Source of the DNA: Tessaracoccus aquimaris
Lineage (GTDB): Bacteria; Actinomycetota; Actinomycetes; Propionibacteriales; Propionibacteriaceae
Length of the DNA stretch: 64,000 nucleotides
Direction of reading: 5' to 3'
NCBI RefSeq assembly: GCF_001997345.1
Contig: NZ_CP019606.1
Coordinates: 1,426,001-1,490,000, forward strand
The notes under the pieces are model-generated. The model had not been told where the DNA came from, searched no databases, and saw only the letters and a list, made by a program, of their open reading frames with translations. How positions within the stretch are numbered: position 1 is the stretch's first letter; each line of letters opens with the position of its first letter. The position numbers and the translations under genes are program-made. Of the stretch, positions 51,378-60,373 are shown piece by piece.

Positions 51378-54247
51378 CCCTCGTCGAGCGCCTTCACGGC
51401 CTCAGCGACCTTGTCCTGCGCGGCGGAGTTCTTGGCCTGATAGCCGGCCAGGTCGCCCTCCTTGAGGGCGTCGTCAGCGCCCTTGAACAGCACCTCTGCC
51501 TCGTCAAGCAGCGACCGGGCCCGCTCGGCTCCGGTCTGGTCGGACGGCGCCGTCGGCTCCGTCGGAACGTCGGTCGTGCCCGGGTCCCCCTCGCCGGTCT
51601 GCGCGCCCGCGTCGCCCTGGAACACCTGGTCGAGCGCCGCCTGCAGCGACTCGCCGATGCCCAACTGGTCGCCGAAGCGCACCACGATGAACCGCAGCGC
51701 CGGGTATGAACCGGACGTCTTGGCCTGCGTGTAGATCGGCTGGACGTAGAGCAGGCCGCCGCCAAGGGGCAGCGTCAGGAGGTTGCCGTAGATGGCCGAC
51801 GCGTTGGCGCCCTCACGGTTGAACGGCAGCAACTTCTCCGCGACCGACGGGTTGGTCGAGATGAAGTTGTAGGTCTGGCCGGGGCCGGCGATCTGTTTGG
51901 CGTCGGAGAGTTTCAGGACGCGTTTCTTGCCGTAGTCCTTGCTTGTCGCGTCGGAGTTGACGGCCATGTAGACGCTGAGGTTCTCCCTGTCCTTCGGCAC
52001 GAACACCGTGGTGTTGGCGAAGTGCGGGTTCTCATCCCCCGGCCAGCGGATCGTCAGGAAGTAGGGCGGTTCCTTCTGCTTGTCCGTCGCGCCGCTGACC
52101 GGATCGTTGGGGACCTGCCAGATGTCGGTCTGGTGGTACCAGGTGCTCGCGTTCGGCGTGTGGTACCTGCCGAGGATCTCGCGCTGGGCCTTGAACAGGT
52201 CCTGCGGGTAGCGCAGGTGCTCCAGCAGTTCCTTGGGGATCTGCTCCTTCGGCGTGATCACGCCGGGGAACACCTTCGTCCACGTCTTGAGGATCGGGTC
52301 CTCCTTGTCCCACTCGTAGAGCGAGACGGTGCCGTCGTAGGCGTCCACAACGGCCTTGACGGAGTTGCGCACGTAGTTGACCTGCTGCCCGAGCAGCGTG
52401 CGGTCGGTGGCCGTGCGGGAGTCCGAGATCGACTGGGTCCAGTCGACCCGCTGCGAGTTCGGGAACGAGTCGGTGGTGGTGTAGGCGTCGACGATCCACA
52501 CGACCCGGCCGTTGACGACGCTCGGGTACGGGTCGGAGTCGACCGTCAGCCACGGCGCGGCCTCCTGGATGCGCTGGGTCGGCACCCGGTCGTGCATCAG
52601 GCGCGAGTCGGAGTTGACCCGGTCGGAGAGCATCAGGTTGATGTCGCCGAAGCGGATCGCGAACGCCGCCCTCGTCAGCATGTTGCCGACCGGAACGCCG
52701 CCCTTGCCCTCGTAGGTGTAGAGCGACTCGGAGCGGCCCTCGCCACCCGAAGGAGTATCCAGTTCGACGGGGGTGGCGCCGTCCGGCGCGCCGACCACAA
52801 CGTAGTAGTCGCTCTTCTCGCCGAAGTAGATCCGCGGTTCGTGTTCGGCCAGTTCGCCCGTGGTGGGGATGCCTCCGGAGAAGAACACCGGCTCGCCGTT
52901 GGCACCGCGCTGGTTGCCGAACGCGGCGACCAGTCCGTAGCCGTGGGTGTAGACGGTGCGACGGTTGTTCCAGTTGTCGCCCGACTCGACCGACTGCAGG
53001 TCAAGTTCGCGGACCGCCACGACGGCGTCTGTGGCCTTCCCGTCGATGACATACCTGTCGACGTCTAGCACCTTCGGGAACGTGTAGTAGCCACGCACCT
53101 GTTGCAACTGCTCGAAGGTCCGCGGCACGATCGACGGGTCGATCAGGCGGATCGCGGGCAGCGCCTCGGCGTCGGCGCGCAACTGGCCCGCGGTCGCGGT
53201 GGTCTTGGCGTCGTAGTCCTCGATCTCCACATCGCTGACGTCGTAGGCGTACTTGGTCGCCTTCATGTTGTTGGCGATGTAGGGAACTTCGCGGTCCTGT
53301 TCCTGCGGCGCGACGCGGAAGTTCTGGATCAGCCAGGGGTACAGGCTGGAGAGGATCAGCATCGACACGATCAGCAGAGCGATGCTCGCTGCGGGCACCG
53401 ACCAGCGGACCCGCCACGCGTTGACGAAGCAGGCGAGCGCGCAGATCACGCAGATCGCGGCCACGATCGCCGTGACGGGAACGCGGGTTGTGTAGTCGGT
53501 GTAACCCATGCCGGTGAACAGCGTCGACGGCGTCACGTTGAGCGCGAACCGGTCGAGGACGACCTTCGCGCCGAACAGCAGGATGATGATGCCGAGCGTG
53601 ATCGAGAGTTGCCGCTGTGCGGGGACGCTCGCGGCCGTGTTGCCGCGGCCGCGAAGCGCCGACGCGTTCAGCGAGCCGGTCAGGAAGTGCACGAACAGGG
53701 CCGCGATGCCGCCCGCGATCAGCGCGAACAGCAGGAAGCCGGAGACGAACTGCAGCCACGGCAGCGTGAAGACGTAGAAGGACGCGTCGATGTTGAAGTA
53801 CGGGTCGCGCTCGCCGAACGGCGTCGCGTGCCACCAGGCCAGGAACGTGTCGGCCTGTCCGAGCGCCGTCAGCCCGGACAGCAGCGCGATGATGAGCGCT
53901 GGCACGGCCATCAGCAGCCGCGAGCGCTGGTCGAGCACGTCACGCATCTGGACCAGGAACTCGGAGTCGAGGTTCGCCCGGCGCACCTTCGGCCGGAGCC
54001 GGTAGGCGATCACCATGGAGAAGAACATGATCAGGAACATGGCGCCGCCGAAGCCGACGAGCAGCCCGATCTGCGCCGCAAGCCGCGTGGTGAACACCGT
54101 CTGGAAGTTGATCGACTTGAACCACAGGTAGTCGGTGGCGACGCGGGAGGCGATCACGGCGGCGATGATCAGCGCGCCGATGATCAGCACGGTCCACAGC
54201 AGCGGGGAACGGCGGCGGGGCTCGTCCAGATCCTGGGTGGCGGACAT
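51374..54247 (-). CDS. UPF0182 family membrane protein
   Basis: A 957-residue protein. The first 320 residues hold about seven membrane helices (for example LLWTVLIIGALIIAAVIASR and FLLFALIAGGIAALFVHFLT). The remainder is a large extracytoplasmic domain with IRLIDPSIVPRTFEQLQQVR, ETPSGGEG-like PSGGEGRSESLYTYEGKGGV and RVNSDSRLMHDRVPTQRIQE, all typical of the family. The C-terminus is a low-complexity Glu/Thr/Pro linker and a helix. Function unknown; in mycobacteria the same gene lies in the same neighbourhood. Confidence 0.92.
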   Translation of the reverse strand: MSATQDLDEPRRRSPLLWTVLIIGALIIAAVIASRVATDYLWFKSINFQTVFTTRLAAQIGLLVGFGGAMFLIMFFSMVIAYRLRPKVRRANLDSEFLVQMRDVLDQRSRLLMAVPALIIALLSGLTALGQADTFLAWWHATPFGERDPYFNIDASFYVFTLPWLQFVSGFLLFALIAGGIAALFVHFLTGSLNASALRGRGNTAASVPAQRQLSITLGIIILLFGAKVVLDRFALNVTPSTLFTGMGYTDYTTRVPVTAIVAAICVICALACFVNAWRVRWSVPAASIALLIVSMLILSSLYPWLIQNFRVAPQEQDREVPYIANNMKATKYAYDVSDVEIEDYDAKTTATAGQLRADAEALPAIRLIDPSIVPRTFEQLQQVRGYYTFPKVLDVDRYVIDGKATDAVVAVRELDLQSVESGDNWNNRRTVYTHGYGLVAAFGNQRGANGEPVFFSGGIPTTGELAEHEPRIYFGEKSDYYVVVGAPDGATPVELDTPSGGEGRSESLYTYEGKGGVPVGNMLTRAAFAIRFGDINLMLSDRVNSDSRLMHDRVPTQRIQEAAPWLTVDSDPYPSVVNGRVVWIVDAYTTTDSFPNSQRVDWTQSISDSRTATDRTLLGQQVNYVRNSVKAVVDAYDGTVSLYEWDKEDPILKTWTKVFPGVITPKEQIPKELLEHLRYPQDLFKAQREILGRYHTPNASTWYHQTDIWQVPNDPVSGATDKQKEPPYFLTIRWPGDENPHFANTTVFVPKDRENLSVYMAVNSDATSKDYGKKRVLKLSDAKQIAGPGQTYNFISTNPSVAEKLLPFNREGANASAIYGNLLTLPLGGGLLYVQPIYTQAKTSGSYPALRFIVVRFGDQLGIGESLQAALDQVFQGDAGAQTGEGDPGTTDVPTEPTAPSDQTGAERARSLLDEAEVLFKGADDALKEGDLAGYQAKNSAAQDKVAEAVKALDEG

Positions 54248-54762
54248 CAGTCTTCGCTCCTGAAGGTGTCGAGCAGTCCCTCGGCGAGCCCGGGGACGAG
54301 ATCCTCGGCGCCGAGCAGGTCATCTGGGTCGCTGACGAGCCGCGCAAGTCCGTGCTTGGTGCCGTCGCGCAGCACGCCGACGACGACGCGCACGTCGGTC
54401 TTCTCCGGGTGCTTCGCGACGAACTCGGCAGCCGCGTCGGGATCCTCGGGAAGATCGGCCTCGAACTTCGGGGGAAGGAACGCGCGCTCCAACGCGATGG
54501 CGCAGCCCTCGACCGTGTCCGGCCAGAAGATGGTGTGCAGACGCTCGAACAGGTTGTCGGTGGCGTGGAACTCGTCCTGCTCGATGGCGGTCAGCGCGTC
54601 GGGAGCCGTCTCGGGGACGCGCCCACGCAACTGCGGCTCGACCTCGAGCAGCGTGCCGGTCGTGACGAGCGCGAACAGGCGCGCAGGTTGATCCCAGCCA
54701 GCCGAGGAGACGTGGCGCTCCACGTCCATGAGACAGGCGATGAGGCGAGACGAGTCAGCCAC
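54247..54762 (-). CDS. PPA1309 family protein
   Basis: A 171-residue protein, GTG start at 54762 (VADSSRLIACLMDVERHVSS) with GGAGGT upstream. Conserved features are WDQPARLFALVTTGTLLEVE, EQDEFHATDNLFERLHTIFW and WPDTVEGCAIALERAFLPP, followed by VRVVVGVLRDGTKHGLARLV. The family is named after Cutibacterium acnes PPA1309 and is unknown in function. It overlaps its upstream gene by 8 bp and touches UPF0182. Confidence 0.88.
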   Translation of the reverse strand: MADSSRLIACLMDVERHVSSAGWDQPARLFALVTTGTLLEVEPQLRGRVPETAPDALTAIEQDEFHATDNLFERLHTIFWPDTVEGCAIALERAFLPPKFEADLPEDPDAAAEFVAKHPEKTDVRVVVGVLRDGTKHGLARLVSDPDDLLGAEDLVPGLAEGLLDTFRSED

Positions 54763-55798
54763 AGGTGGGAACCTCCGAGGTGTTTCCTTCATTGATGAGT
54801 TGGAGCGCCGAGATGGCGTCCTTCAGCGTCCCGACCTTGACCAGCCTCAGGCTGGTCTTGAGGGTGCCGATGTCGGCGCAGTTGCTCTCCGGGACCAGGA
54901 AGACGGTCGCGCCGTCGCGTTCTGCTCCCTTGATCTTCTCGCGGACTCCCCCGATGGCGCCGACCTTTCCCTGGGGGTCGATCGTGCCGGTGCCCGCGAC
55001 GACCTCCTGGCCGATCAGGTTGCCGTCGGTGATCCGGTCGTAGATGCCGAGCGCGAAGATCAGCCCGGCGCTCGGCCCGGTTACCGCGGGGTCGACACCG
55101 AAGGTGACCCGCGGAGTGAACCGGTATCCGGTGCCGACGTCGATGCCCGCGACCGCCTTGCCGGGCTCGGAGGCCGACGCGTCGAGCACCACTGGGGCCG
55201 AGATCTCCTTGCCCTCCCGCAGCACCGTGAAGATCACCTGGTCGCCCGCGGCGTGGGTGCCGAGCACCGAGGCGACGTCCTTGGCGGAGGAGACCGGCTG
55301 GTCGTCGACGCTCACGATCAGGTCGCCCGGTTGCAGCACGTCGCCGCTCGGGCCCGCGAGTGAGACGGACTGGACGCGCGGCATGTCGGTGACGGGGATG
55401 ACGGCGGCCCGCAACGCCGCGACCGTCGCGTCGGAACGGGAGCTGTCCATCATCGCGACGGCCTCGCTCTCGACCTGTTCCGACGACTTGCCCGGCGGGT
55501 AGATGACGTCGCGCGGCATCGCGTCGGAGTCGGCGCCGAGGTGCACGAAGATCGCCTCCGGCAGGCTCAGCGTGGCGTCGACGCGGGTCGTCGAGACCGT
55601 CGTCATCAGCAGTTTGCCCGTCGTCGGGAAGGTCGGCGCGTCGGTGACCTCGATGACGGGGGTGTTGTCGGTGGTGGCGAGCACGTCGATGGTCTGGCCC
55701 GGTCGCCTGGCCACGTACGGCACCGGGATCAGCACGAGGGATGCGGCAAGTACCGCGAAGAGCAGAGACGAGACGATCGCCATCGCGTTGCGCGACAC
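54755..55798 (-). CDS. PDZ/S16 Lon-like secreted or membrane protease
   Basis: A 347-residue protein with an N-terminal membrane anchor (IVSSLLFAVLAASLVLIPVP), then a PDZ domain (VLQPGDLIVSVDDQPVSSAK) and a C-terminal S16 domain. The Ser-Lys dyad is visible: DPAVTGPSAGLIFALGIYD carries the Ser, and VGAIGGVREKIKGAERDGA the Lys, as in Lon. It acts outside the cytoplasm. The position between PPA1309 and the divergent zincin gene is conserved in actinobacteria. Confidence 0.9.
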   Translation of the reverse strand: MSRNAMAIVSSLLFAVLAASLVLIPVPYVARRPGQTIDVLATTDNTPVIEVTDAPTFPTTGKLLMTTVSTTRVDATLSLPEAIFVHLGADSDAMPRDVIYPPGKSSEQVESEAVAMMDSSRSDATVAALRAAVIPVTDMPRVQSVSLAGPSGDVLQPGDLIVSVDDQPVSSAKDVASVLGTHAAGDQVIFTVLREGKEISAPVVLDASASEPGKAVAGIDVGTGYRFTPRVTFGVDPAVTGPSAGLIFALGIYDRITDGNLIGQEVVAGTGTIDPQGKVGAIGGVREKIKGAERDGATVFLVPESNCADIGTLKTSLRLVKVGTLKDAISALQLINEGNTSEVPTCG

Positions 55799-55925
55799 AG
55801 CGGCTCCCTTCTGCTCCCAAGCCTGGGCTCACCCTAGCAAGCGGCGCCAAGACGCCGGCAACGGCGGTGGACCCCTCGCGGGTCCTTGCCCGATGCGGAA
55901 GAATGGGGGGTATAGGAGGAAGCCG

Positions 55926-57248
55926 ATGTCCAGCAACAACCCCTTCGACTTCGAACAACTGCGCCGGATGCTTGAGCAACTCGGGTTCGGGGACGCCGAG
56001 GATCTCAACCTCGAGGAACTGATCGCCCAGGTGAACCGGATGCAGGCCTCGGGCGGCGGTTTCATGTTCGGCATGACCAACGCCGACCGCGATCCCGACG
56101 CGGCCTGGCTGACGACCCTGACGGCCGCCAAGCAGTTGGCCGCGGAGTCCGGTGGCGACCCGGCGCTGCACGACGAGGAACAGACGGCGGTGCGCGACGC
56201 CGAGCGGCTCGCCCAGTCCTGGCTGACGCCCGTGACGACCTTCGCCGAGACCGGGCGACCAGGTCGCGCCATGACGCGGGCCCAATGGCTGGACGCGACG
56301 AGCGACGGCTGGCGCGCCGTCATCGAGCCCATCATCGACGGCCTCGCCGACGCCCTCCAGCGTGGCACCGCGGGCGACGTCGAGGACGCGGAACTGCAGG
56401 GCATGTCCCAGATGCTTGCGCCCATGATGAAGTCGTCCGCGTCGCTGATCTACCGCGATCGCCTCAAGCGCGAACTGGCAAATCTCGCCAGCGACGTGCT
56501 GACAGGCACCGAGATCGGGTTCAACCTGCTCGGCTCCAGCGAGGTGGTGCTGCTGCCCAACAACGTGGCGCAGTTCACCCGCGACCTCGACGTCAAGGAC
56601 TCCGACGTTGCGCTGTACCTGCTGCTGCGCGAGTCGGCGCGCCAGCGCCTTTTCCACTCGGTGGGCTGGCTCTCCCCGCAGATGAGCGCCCTCCTCGCGC
56701 ACTTCTCGCGCGAGATCACCATCGACTTCGACGCGATCGCCAACCAGTTCCGCCCCGAGAGCCTCGAGGGGATGTCCATCGAGGACGTCGTCGCCGTCGG
56801 CGAGTCCGTGCGCGGCTCCTTCTTCCAGCCCGCCAGCACCCCGACCCAACTCGAGATCCTGGAGCGCCTCGAGGTGCTGCTCGCGCTCGTCGAGGGATGG
56901 GTCGACCATGTGGTCGCGAAGGCGACCTCCCCGTGGATGCCCAACGCGGGCCAGTTGGAGGAGATCACGCACCGCAGGCGCGCCTCCGGGACGCCCGTGA
57001 CAAGCGTGTTCGCCGAGCTGATCGGGCTTGACCTCAGGCCGCGCCTGGTGCGTGACGCGCGCAACCTGTGGGCCGCCGTCGAGCACCAACGGGGCCTGGA
57101 GGGGCGCGACGCCGTCTGGGGCCACCCGGACCTGCTTCCGACGAAGTCCGACCTGGCAGACCCCCTCGCATTCACGGCGGGCGGCGACTCCCACGGCGGG
57201 GTCGAGGACGATCTGGACAACGAGTTGCGGAAGCTCCTCGGCGAATAA
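55926..57248 (+). CDS. DUF2342/zincin-like protein
   Basis: A 440-residue protein beginning MSSNNPFDFEQLRRMLEQLG, with TAGGAGGAAGCCG upstream. The family-typical parts are TRDLDVKDSDVALYLLLRES, ARQRLFHSVGWLSPQMSALL, ITIDFDAIANQF and LLALVEGWVDHVV. The name zincin comes from a putative metal motif (as I recall it, ExAHxRLF); here the His position is Arg (ESARQRLF), so metal binding is doubtful. It is divergent from the PDZ protease across 127 bp. Confidence 0.85.
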   Translation: MSSNNPFDFEQLRRMLEQLGFGDAEDLNLEELIAQVNRMQASGGGFMFGMTNADRDPDAAWLTTLTAAKQLAAESGGDPALHDEEQTAVRDAERLAQSWLTPVTTFAETGRPGRAMTRAQWLDATSDGWRAVIEPIIDGLADALQRGTAGDVEDAELQGMSQMLAPMMKSSASLIYRDRLKRELANLASDVLTGTEIGFNLLGSSEVVLLPNNVAQFTRDLDVKDSDVALYLLLRESARQRLFHSVGWLSPQMSALLAHFSREITIDFDAIANQFRPESLEGMSIEDVVAVGESVRGSFFQPASTPTQLEILERLEVLLALVEGWVDHVVAKATSPWMPNAGQLEEITHRRRASGTPVTSVFAELIGLDLRPRLVRDARNLWAAVEHQRGLEGRDAVWGHPDLLPTKSDLADPLAFTAGGDSHGGVEDDLDNELRKLLGE

Positions 57249-57312
57249 ATCGGCCCGATTACCTGTTTCGCGCTTGACGCGGACCACCAGTCACGCCAGA
57301 CTTTGTGGCTGA

Positions 57313-57365
57313 GAGTCCCGGTCGGCTCAATTCGCAGGGGAAGGCGGATCGAGCCGCCGGGACTC
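57313..57365. promoter_or_regulatory. Long leader hairpin upstream of DUF5679 gene
   Basis: GAGTCCCGG-t-CGGCTC pairs with GAGCCGCCGGGACTC: 15 bp with one bulged base, enclosing a 22-base loop (57329-57350). It lies after the zincin stop and about 90 bases before the DUF5679 gene. It may terminate the upstream mRNA or act as a structured leader; I could not match it to a named riboswitch. Confidence 0.5.
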
Positions 57366-57456
57366 CGCCGTGTAGGCGGGAACTACCCTAGATGGGCTTG
57401 TCACGCGGCTACAGTTGTCTGGGCCGTTGAATCACAGCGGCATATAAGGAGGAAAT

Positions 57457-57618
57457 ATGGCTACGGAGACCTGGGAAGGCTCTTTCTACTGCGTCAAGTG
57501 CAAGGAGAAGCGCGACGCCAAGGGAGAGGTCGTCGTCAACGCCAAGGGCACCAAGATGGCCAAGGGCAAGTGCCCGGTGTGTGGCACGAACCTGAACCGC
57601 ATTCTCGGTAAGGCCTGA
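57457..57618 (+). CDS. DUF5679 small zinc-ribbon protein
   Basis: A 53-residue protein with a strong AAGGAGGA ribosome binding site. Two Cys pairs (FYCVKCKEKRDAKG and GKCPVCGTNLNRILG) make a compact zinc ribbon; the basic middle (VVVNAKGTKMAKGK) may touch nucleic acid. The family is small, conserved in actinobacteria beside uvrD2, and of unknown function. Confidence 0.9.
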   Translation: MATETWEGSFYCVKCKEKRDAKGEVVVNAKGTKMAKGKCPVCGTNLNRILGKA

Positions 57619-57634
57619 GCCACCGCACAGACCT

Positions 57635-57668
57635 CGACGGGGTGATGGAAGCTTCCATCGCCCCGTCG
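57635..57668 (+). terminator. Intrinsic terminator after DUF5679 gene
   Basis: CGACGGGGTGATGGAAGC pairs with GCTTCCATCGCCCCGTCG, an 18-bp stem with one G-U-type mismatch and almost no loop, followed by TTGTCGTTT. It ends 17 bases after the DUF5679 stop. Confidence 0.75.
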
Positions 57669-57745
57669 TTGTCGTTTCCGGGGAGGTGTTGTCCGGTCAA
57701 CCCGGCCCCGACCACCCACCGCGCGGCGTGGCGCAGGGTGGGGCG

Positions 57746-58260
57746 ATGGAGACCGGACGGGAACTGTGCGTCGTCGGACGAGCCGAGCGGGCCGCGGCGA
57801 TCGGGCTGGCGCTCGCTGCGGTCGGGCTGCCGTGGCGGGCCGTCAGCCCCGAGGTTGCGCTCGACCGGCCGGGGTCGTGGTCGGCTCACCCGCGCTGATC
57901 TGGGCCTTTCCTCCCGGGGGCCATCCGACACTCGAGTCGCAGGGCTACGCGTCGGGCACCTGCGCCGTCTACGCCCACTGGAGCGCCACCGACGCTGAGA
58001 TCGGCCCGGTGCTGGTGCGGGGCGCCGGCCCGTGCGCCGCGTGCGTGTCCGGGTCCGCGGCGGCGCGCGGGCGCGGCGGTCATCCGGCGCTGCGCTCCTG
58101 GGTCGCGGCGTGGGTGGCCCTACAGTGCGAGGCGCTGCTGCGCACCGGGGCGAGCGAACTGATCGGCGCCAGTTGGCGCTGGCGGCTCAGCAGGCCAGGG
58201 CTCGACCTCGTCCGGTGGCGGGCGCTGCCAGGGTGCGGCGGAAAGGACTGTCAGCCCTGA
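57746..58260 (+). pseudogene. ThiF/cyclodehydratase-like protein, frameshifted
   Basis: One frame from the ATG at 57746 gives METGRELCVVGRAERAAAIG and a Rossmann-like start, then stops at 57898. A second frame, taking over near 57865-57880 (CCGGGGTCGTGG), continues as VVGSPALIWAFPPGGHPTLE, then TDAEIGPVLVRGAGPCAACV and a helical tail to 58260. The joined protein, about 170 residues, looks like a short relative of the ThiF-like gene that lies by uvrD2 in other actinobacteria (the GPxVxPGxxACxxC segment is diagnostic). One missing base explains the break. It is short for ThiF, so it may also be degenerate. Convergent with uvrD2, overlapping by 10 bp. Confidence 0.55.
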
Positions 58261-60275
58261 TGTTCCCGGATCACCTCGAGCGCGCCGTCGCCGTAGCGGT
58301 TCACCTTCGTCTGGCCGATGCCCGGAAGCCGGAGCAGGTCGGCTGGGCTGCTTGGCGCCGCCTCGGCGATAGCGAGGAGGGTCGCGTCGGTGAACACGAC
58401 GAAGGCGGGCACCTTCGCCTCGTCGGCCACCGCCTTCCGCCACACCCGCAGCGCCTCGAACAGGGCCTCGTCGTAGGTCACCTCGCAGCCCTCGTGCCTG
58501 CTGAGCTTCCGCTCCCCCGCCGTGTGCAGGTGGCCGCCGCACACCCGGCAGGTCCGCGACTTCGCCGAGGTGGTGCGCTTCGGCTTGGCGCGGCCGTTGA
58601 CCACCGCGGCCCCGGCCTGGTCGGCGATGAAGCGCGACCTGGTGGAGTTGCCGCGCGCCGCGGCCCAACTGATCCGCAACTCGCGCTTGGCACGGGTGAA
58701 CCCGACGTAGAGGAGGCGGCGCTCCTCCGACAGTTCCGGCTCCTCCTGGGACAGGGCGAACGGGATCAGCCCCTCGCGGACCCCGATGATCGACACCGCC
58801 TGCCATTCAAGGCCCTTTGCGGCGTGCAGCGTCGACAGCGTCACCGCGTCGGCGACCGGGCTGGCCTGCCAACTGGCGCGCTCCTGCAGCCAGGCCGCCG
58901 CATCGCCCGCGGCCCATCCGTCGCGCCCGGCGGCCTCGTCTACGAGCATGGTGCGCAGCGCCTCGAGCGACTCCCACCGCTCGCGCTGCCTGCCCTGCCC
59001 GCTCGGCGCCTCCGCGCGCCAGCCGAGGCCGGCGAGCACCCCGTCCATCACGTCGGTCGCGGGGGCCTCCGGGCCCCTGGAGGCGGTGCGACCGTACTCG
59101 AGCACTGCCTGGCGCACCTCCGCGCGGTCGTAGAAGCGCTCGGTGCCGCGCACGGTGTAGGGAACCCCCGCCTCCGTCAGCGCCGCCTCGAGGTTCGGCG
59201 ACTGCGCGTTGATCCGGTACAGCACGGCGATCTCCGACCAGGGGGTGCCCTCGGCGCGGACGGCCTTGACCCACGCCGCGACGCCGGCGGCCTCGGTGCG
59301 CTCGTCTGGTTCGCCGGTGAACGTCGGGACGGGTCCCGGATCCCTGGTCGCCTTCAGCGCCGCGGGCCCACCTTCGCGGACCCGGAGCACCTTGTTGGCG
59401 GCGGCGATCACCTGAGGGCTGGAGCGGTAGTTGCGCACCAGTCGGACGGTCTGGGAGCCCTCGTGTTCGGAGGCGAATCCCAGCAGGTAGGCGGCGTCGG
59501 CCCCCGCGAAGGAGTGGATCGCCTGGTTGGCGTCGCCCACCACGCACACGTCGTCCCTCCCGTCGACCCACAGCGAGATCAGCCGGTGCTGCAGCGCGGA
59601 GACGTCCTGGTACTCGTCGACGACGAAGTGGCGGTAGGTGCTTCGGATCCGGGCCCCGATCTCCTCGTGTTCGCTGAGCAGCACGGCGTTGCACATCAGG
59701 ATGTCGTTGAAGTCGACGCTTCCCTCGGTGAGCTTCTGCTTCTCGTAGTGCGCCATCACGGCCGACACCTGCGCGGGGGTCGCCCCGTTCACGGAGCGCC
59801 CGTCTGCGACGTCGGGATAGCGGGCGGCGCTGACGTTGCTGGTCTTCGCCCAGGAGATCTCCGAGTCGAGGTCGCGCACCAGGGCGGTCTCGGAGGAGCC
59901 GAGCACCTGGTGCGCCGCGCGGGCGACCAGGCCGAAGGTGTTCTCGGCGACGCGCGGGAACTCGACGCCGTAGGCCTGCGGCCAGAAGAACTGGCACTGC
60001 CGCAGCGCGGCGGAGTGGATGGTGCGCGCCTGCGCCGCACGGACGCCGAGCGAGGCGAGCCGCGAACGCATCTCGCCAGCCGCCCTGGTGGTGAAGGTCA
60101 CCGCGAGCGTGCCCGCCGGGTCGTAGCGGCCCTCACGCACGGCATGGGCGATCCGGTGCGTGATCGCCCTGGTCTTGCCCGTCCCCGCACCAGCGAGCAC
60201 GACGACCGGGTGGTCGAGCATCGTGGCGACGCGGCGCTGTTCGGGGTCGAGGGCATCAAGGATCGGATCGGTCAC
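58251..60275 (-). CDS. uvrD2: ATP-dependent DNA helicase UvrD2 with HRDC domain
   Basis: A 674-residue SF1A helicase. The GTG start gives VTDPILDALDPEQRRVATML. Walker A is VLAGAGTGKTRAITHRIAHA, motif II FVVDEYQDVSALQHRLI, motif V TLHAAKGLEWQAVSIIGV, motif VI YVGFTRAKREL. After the motor come a Cys4 segment (CRVCGGHLHTAGERKLSRHE, with CEVTYDE) and a C-terminal HRDC domain (DLLRLPGIGQTKVNRYGDGA). This layout is that of actinobacterial UvrD2, a DNA-repair and recombination helicase. Confidence 0.95.
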   Translation of the reverse strand: MTDPILDALDPEQRRVATMLDHPVVVLAGAGTGKTRAITHRIAHAVREGRYDPAGTLAVTFTTRAAGEMRSRLASLGVRAAQARTIHSAALRQCQFFWPQAYGVEFPRVAENTFGLVARAAHQVLGSSETALVRDLDSEISWAKTSNVSAARYPDVADGRSVNGATPAQVSAVMAHYEKQKLTEGSVDFNDILMCNAVLLSEHEEIGARIRSTYRHFVVDEYQDVSALQHRLISLWVDGRDDVCVVGDANQAIHSFAGADAAYLLGFASEHEGSQTVRLVRNYRSSPQVIAAANKVLRVREGGPAALKATRDPGPVPTFTGEPDERTEAAGVAAWVKAVRAEGTPWSEIAVLYRINAQSPNLEAALTEAGVPYTVRGTERFYDRAEVRQAVLEYGRTASRGPEAPATDVMDGVLAGLGWRAEAPSGQGRQRERWESLEALRTMLVDEAAGRDGWAAGDAAAWLQERASWQASPVADAVTLSTLHAAKGLEWQAVSIIGVREGLIPFALSQEEPELSEERRLLYVGFTRAKRELRISWAAARGNSTRSRFIADQAGAAVVNGRAKPKRTTSAKSRTCRVCGGHLHTAGERKLSRHEGCEVTYDEALFEALRVWRKAVADEAKVPAFVVFTDATLLAIAEAAPSSPADLLRLPGIGQTKVNRYGDGALEVIREHQG

Positions 60276-60373
60276 ACCCCCATTGTCCGGGTGGCCACTG
60301 ACACATTGCCAACCGGCAACCGTCGGAGGCGACCACTAGGGTGGTGCGGAGGCTTGGGAAGGGCGGGTTTGAG

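Noticed and set aside
54789..57287. Minus-strand frame of 832 codons
   Set aside because: It spans the promoter region between two divergent genes and is antisense to the zincin gene; it is a compositional shadow.
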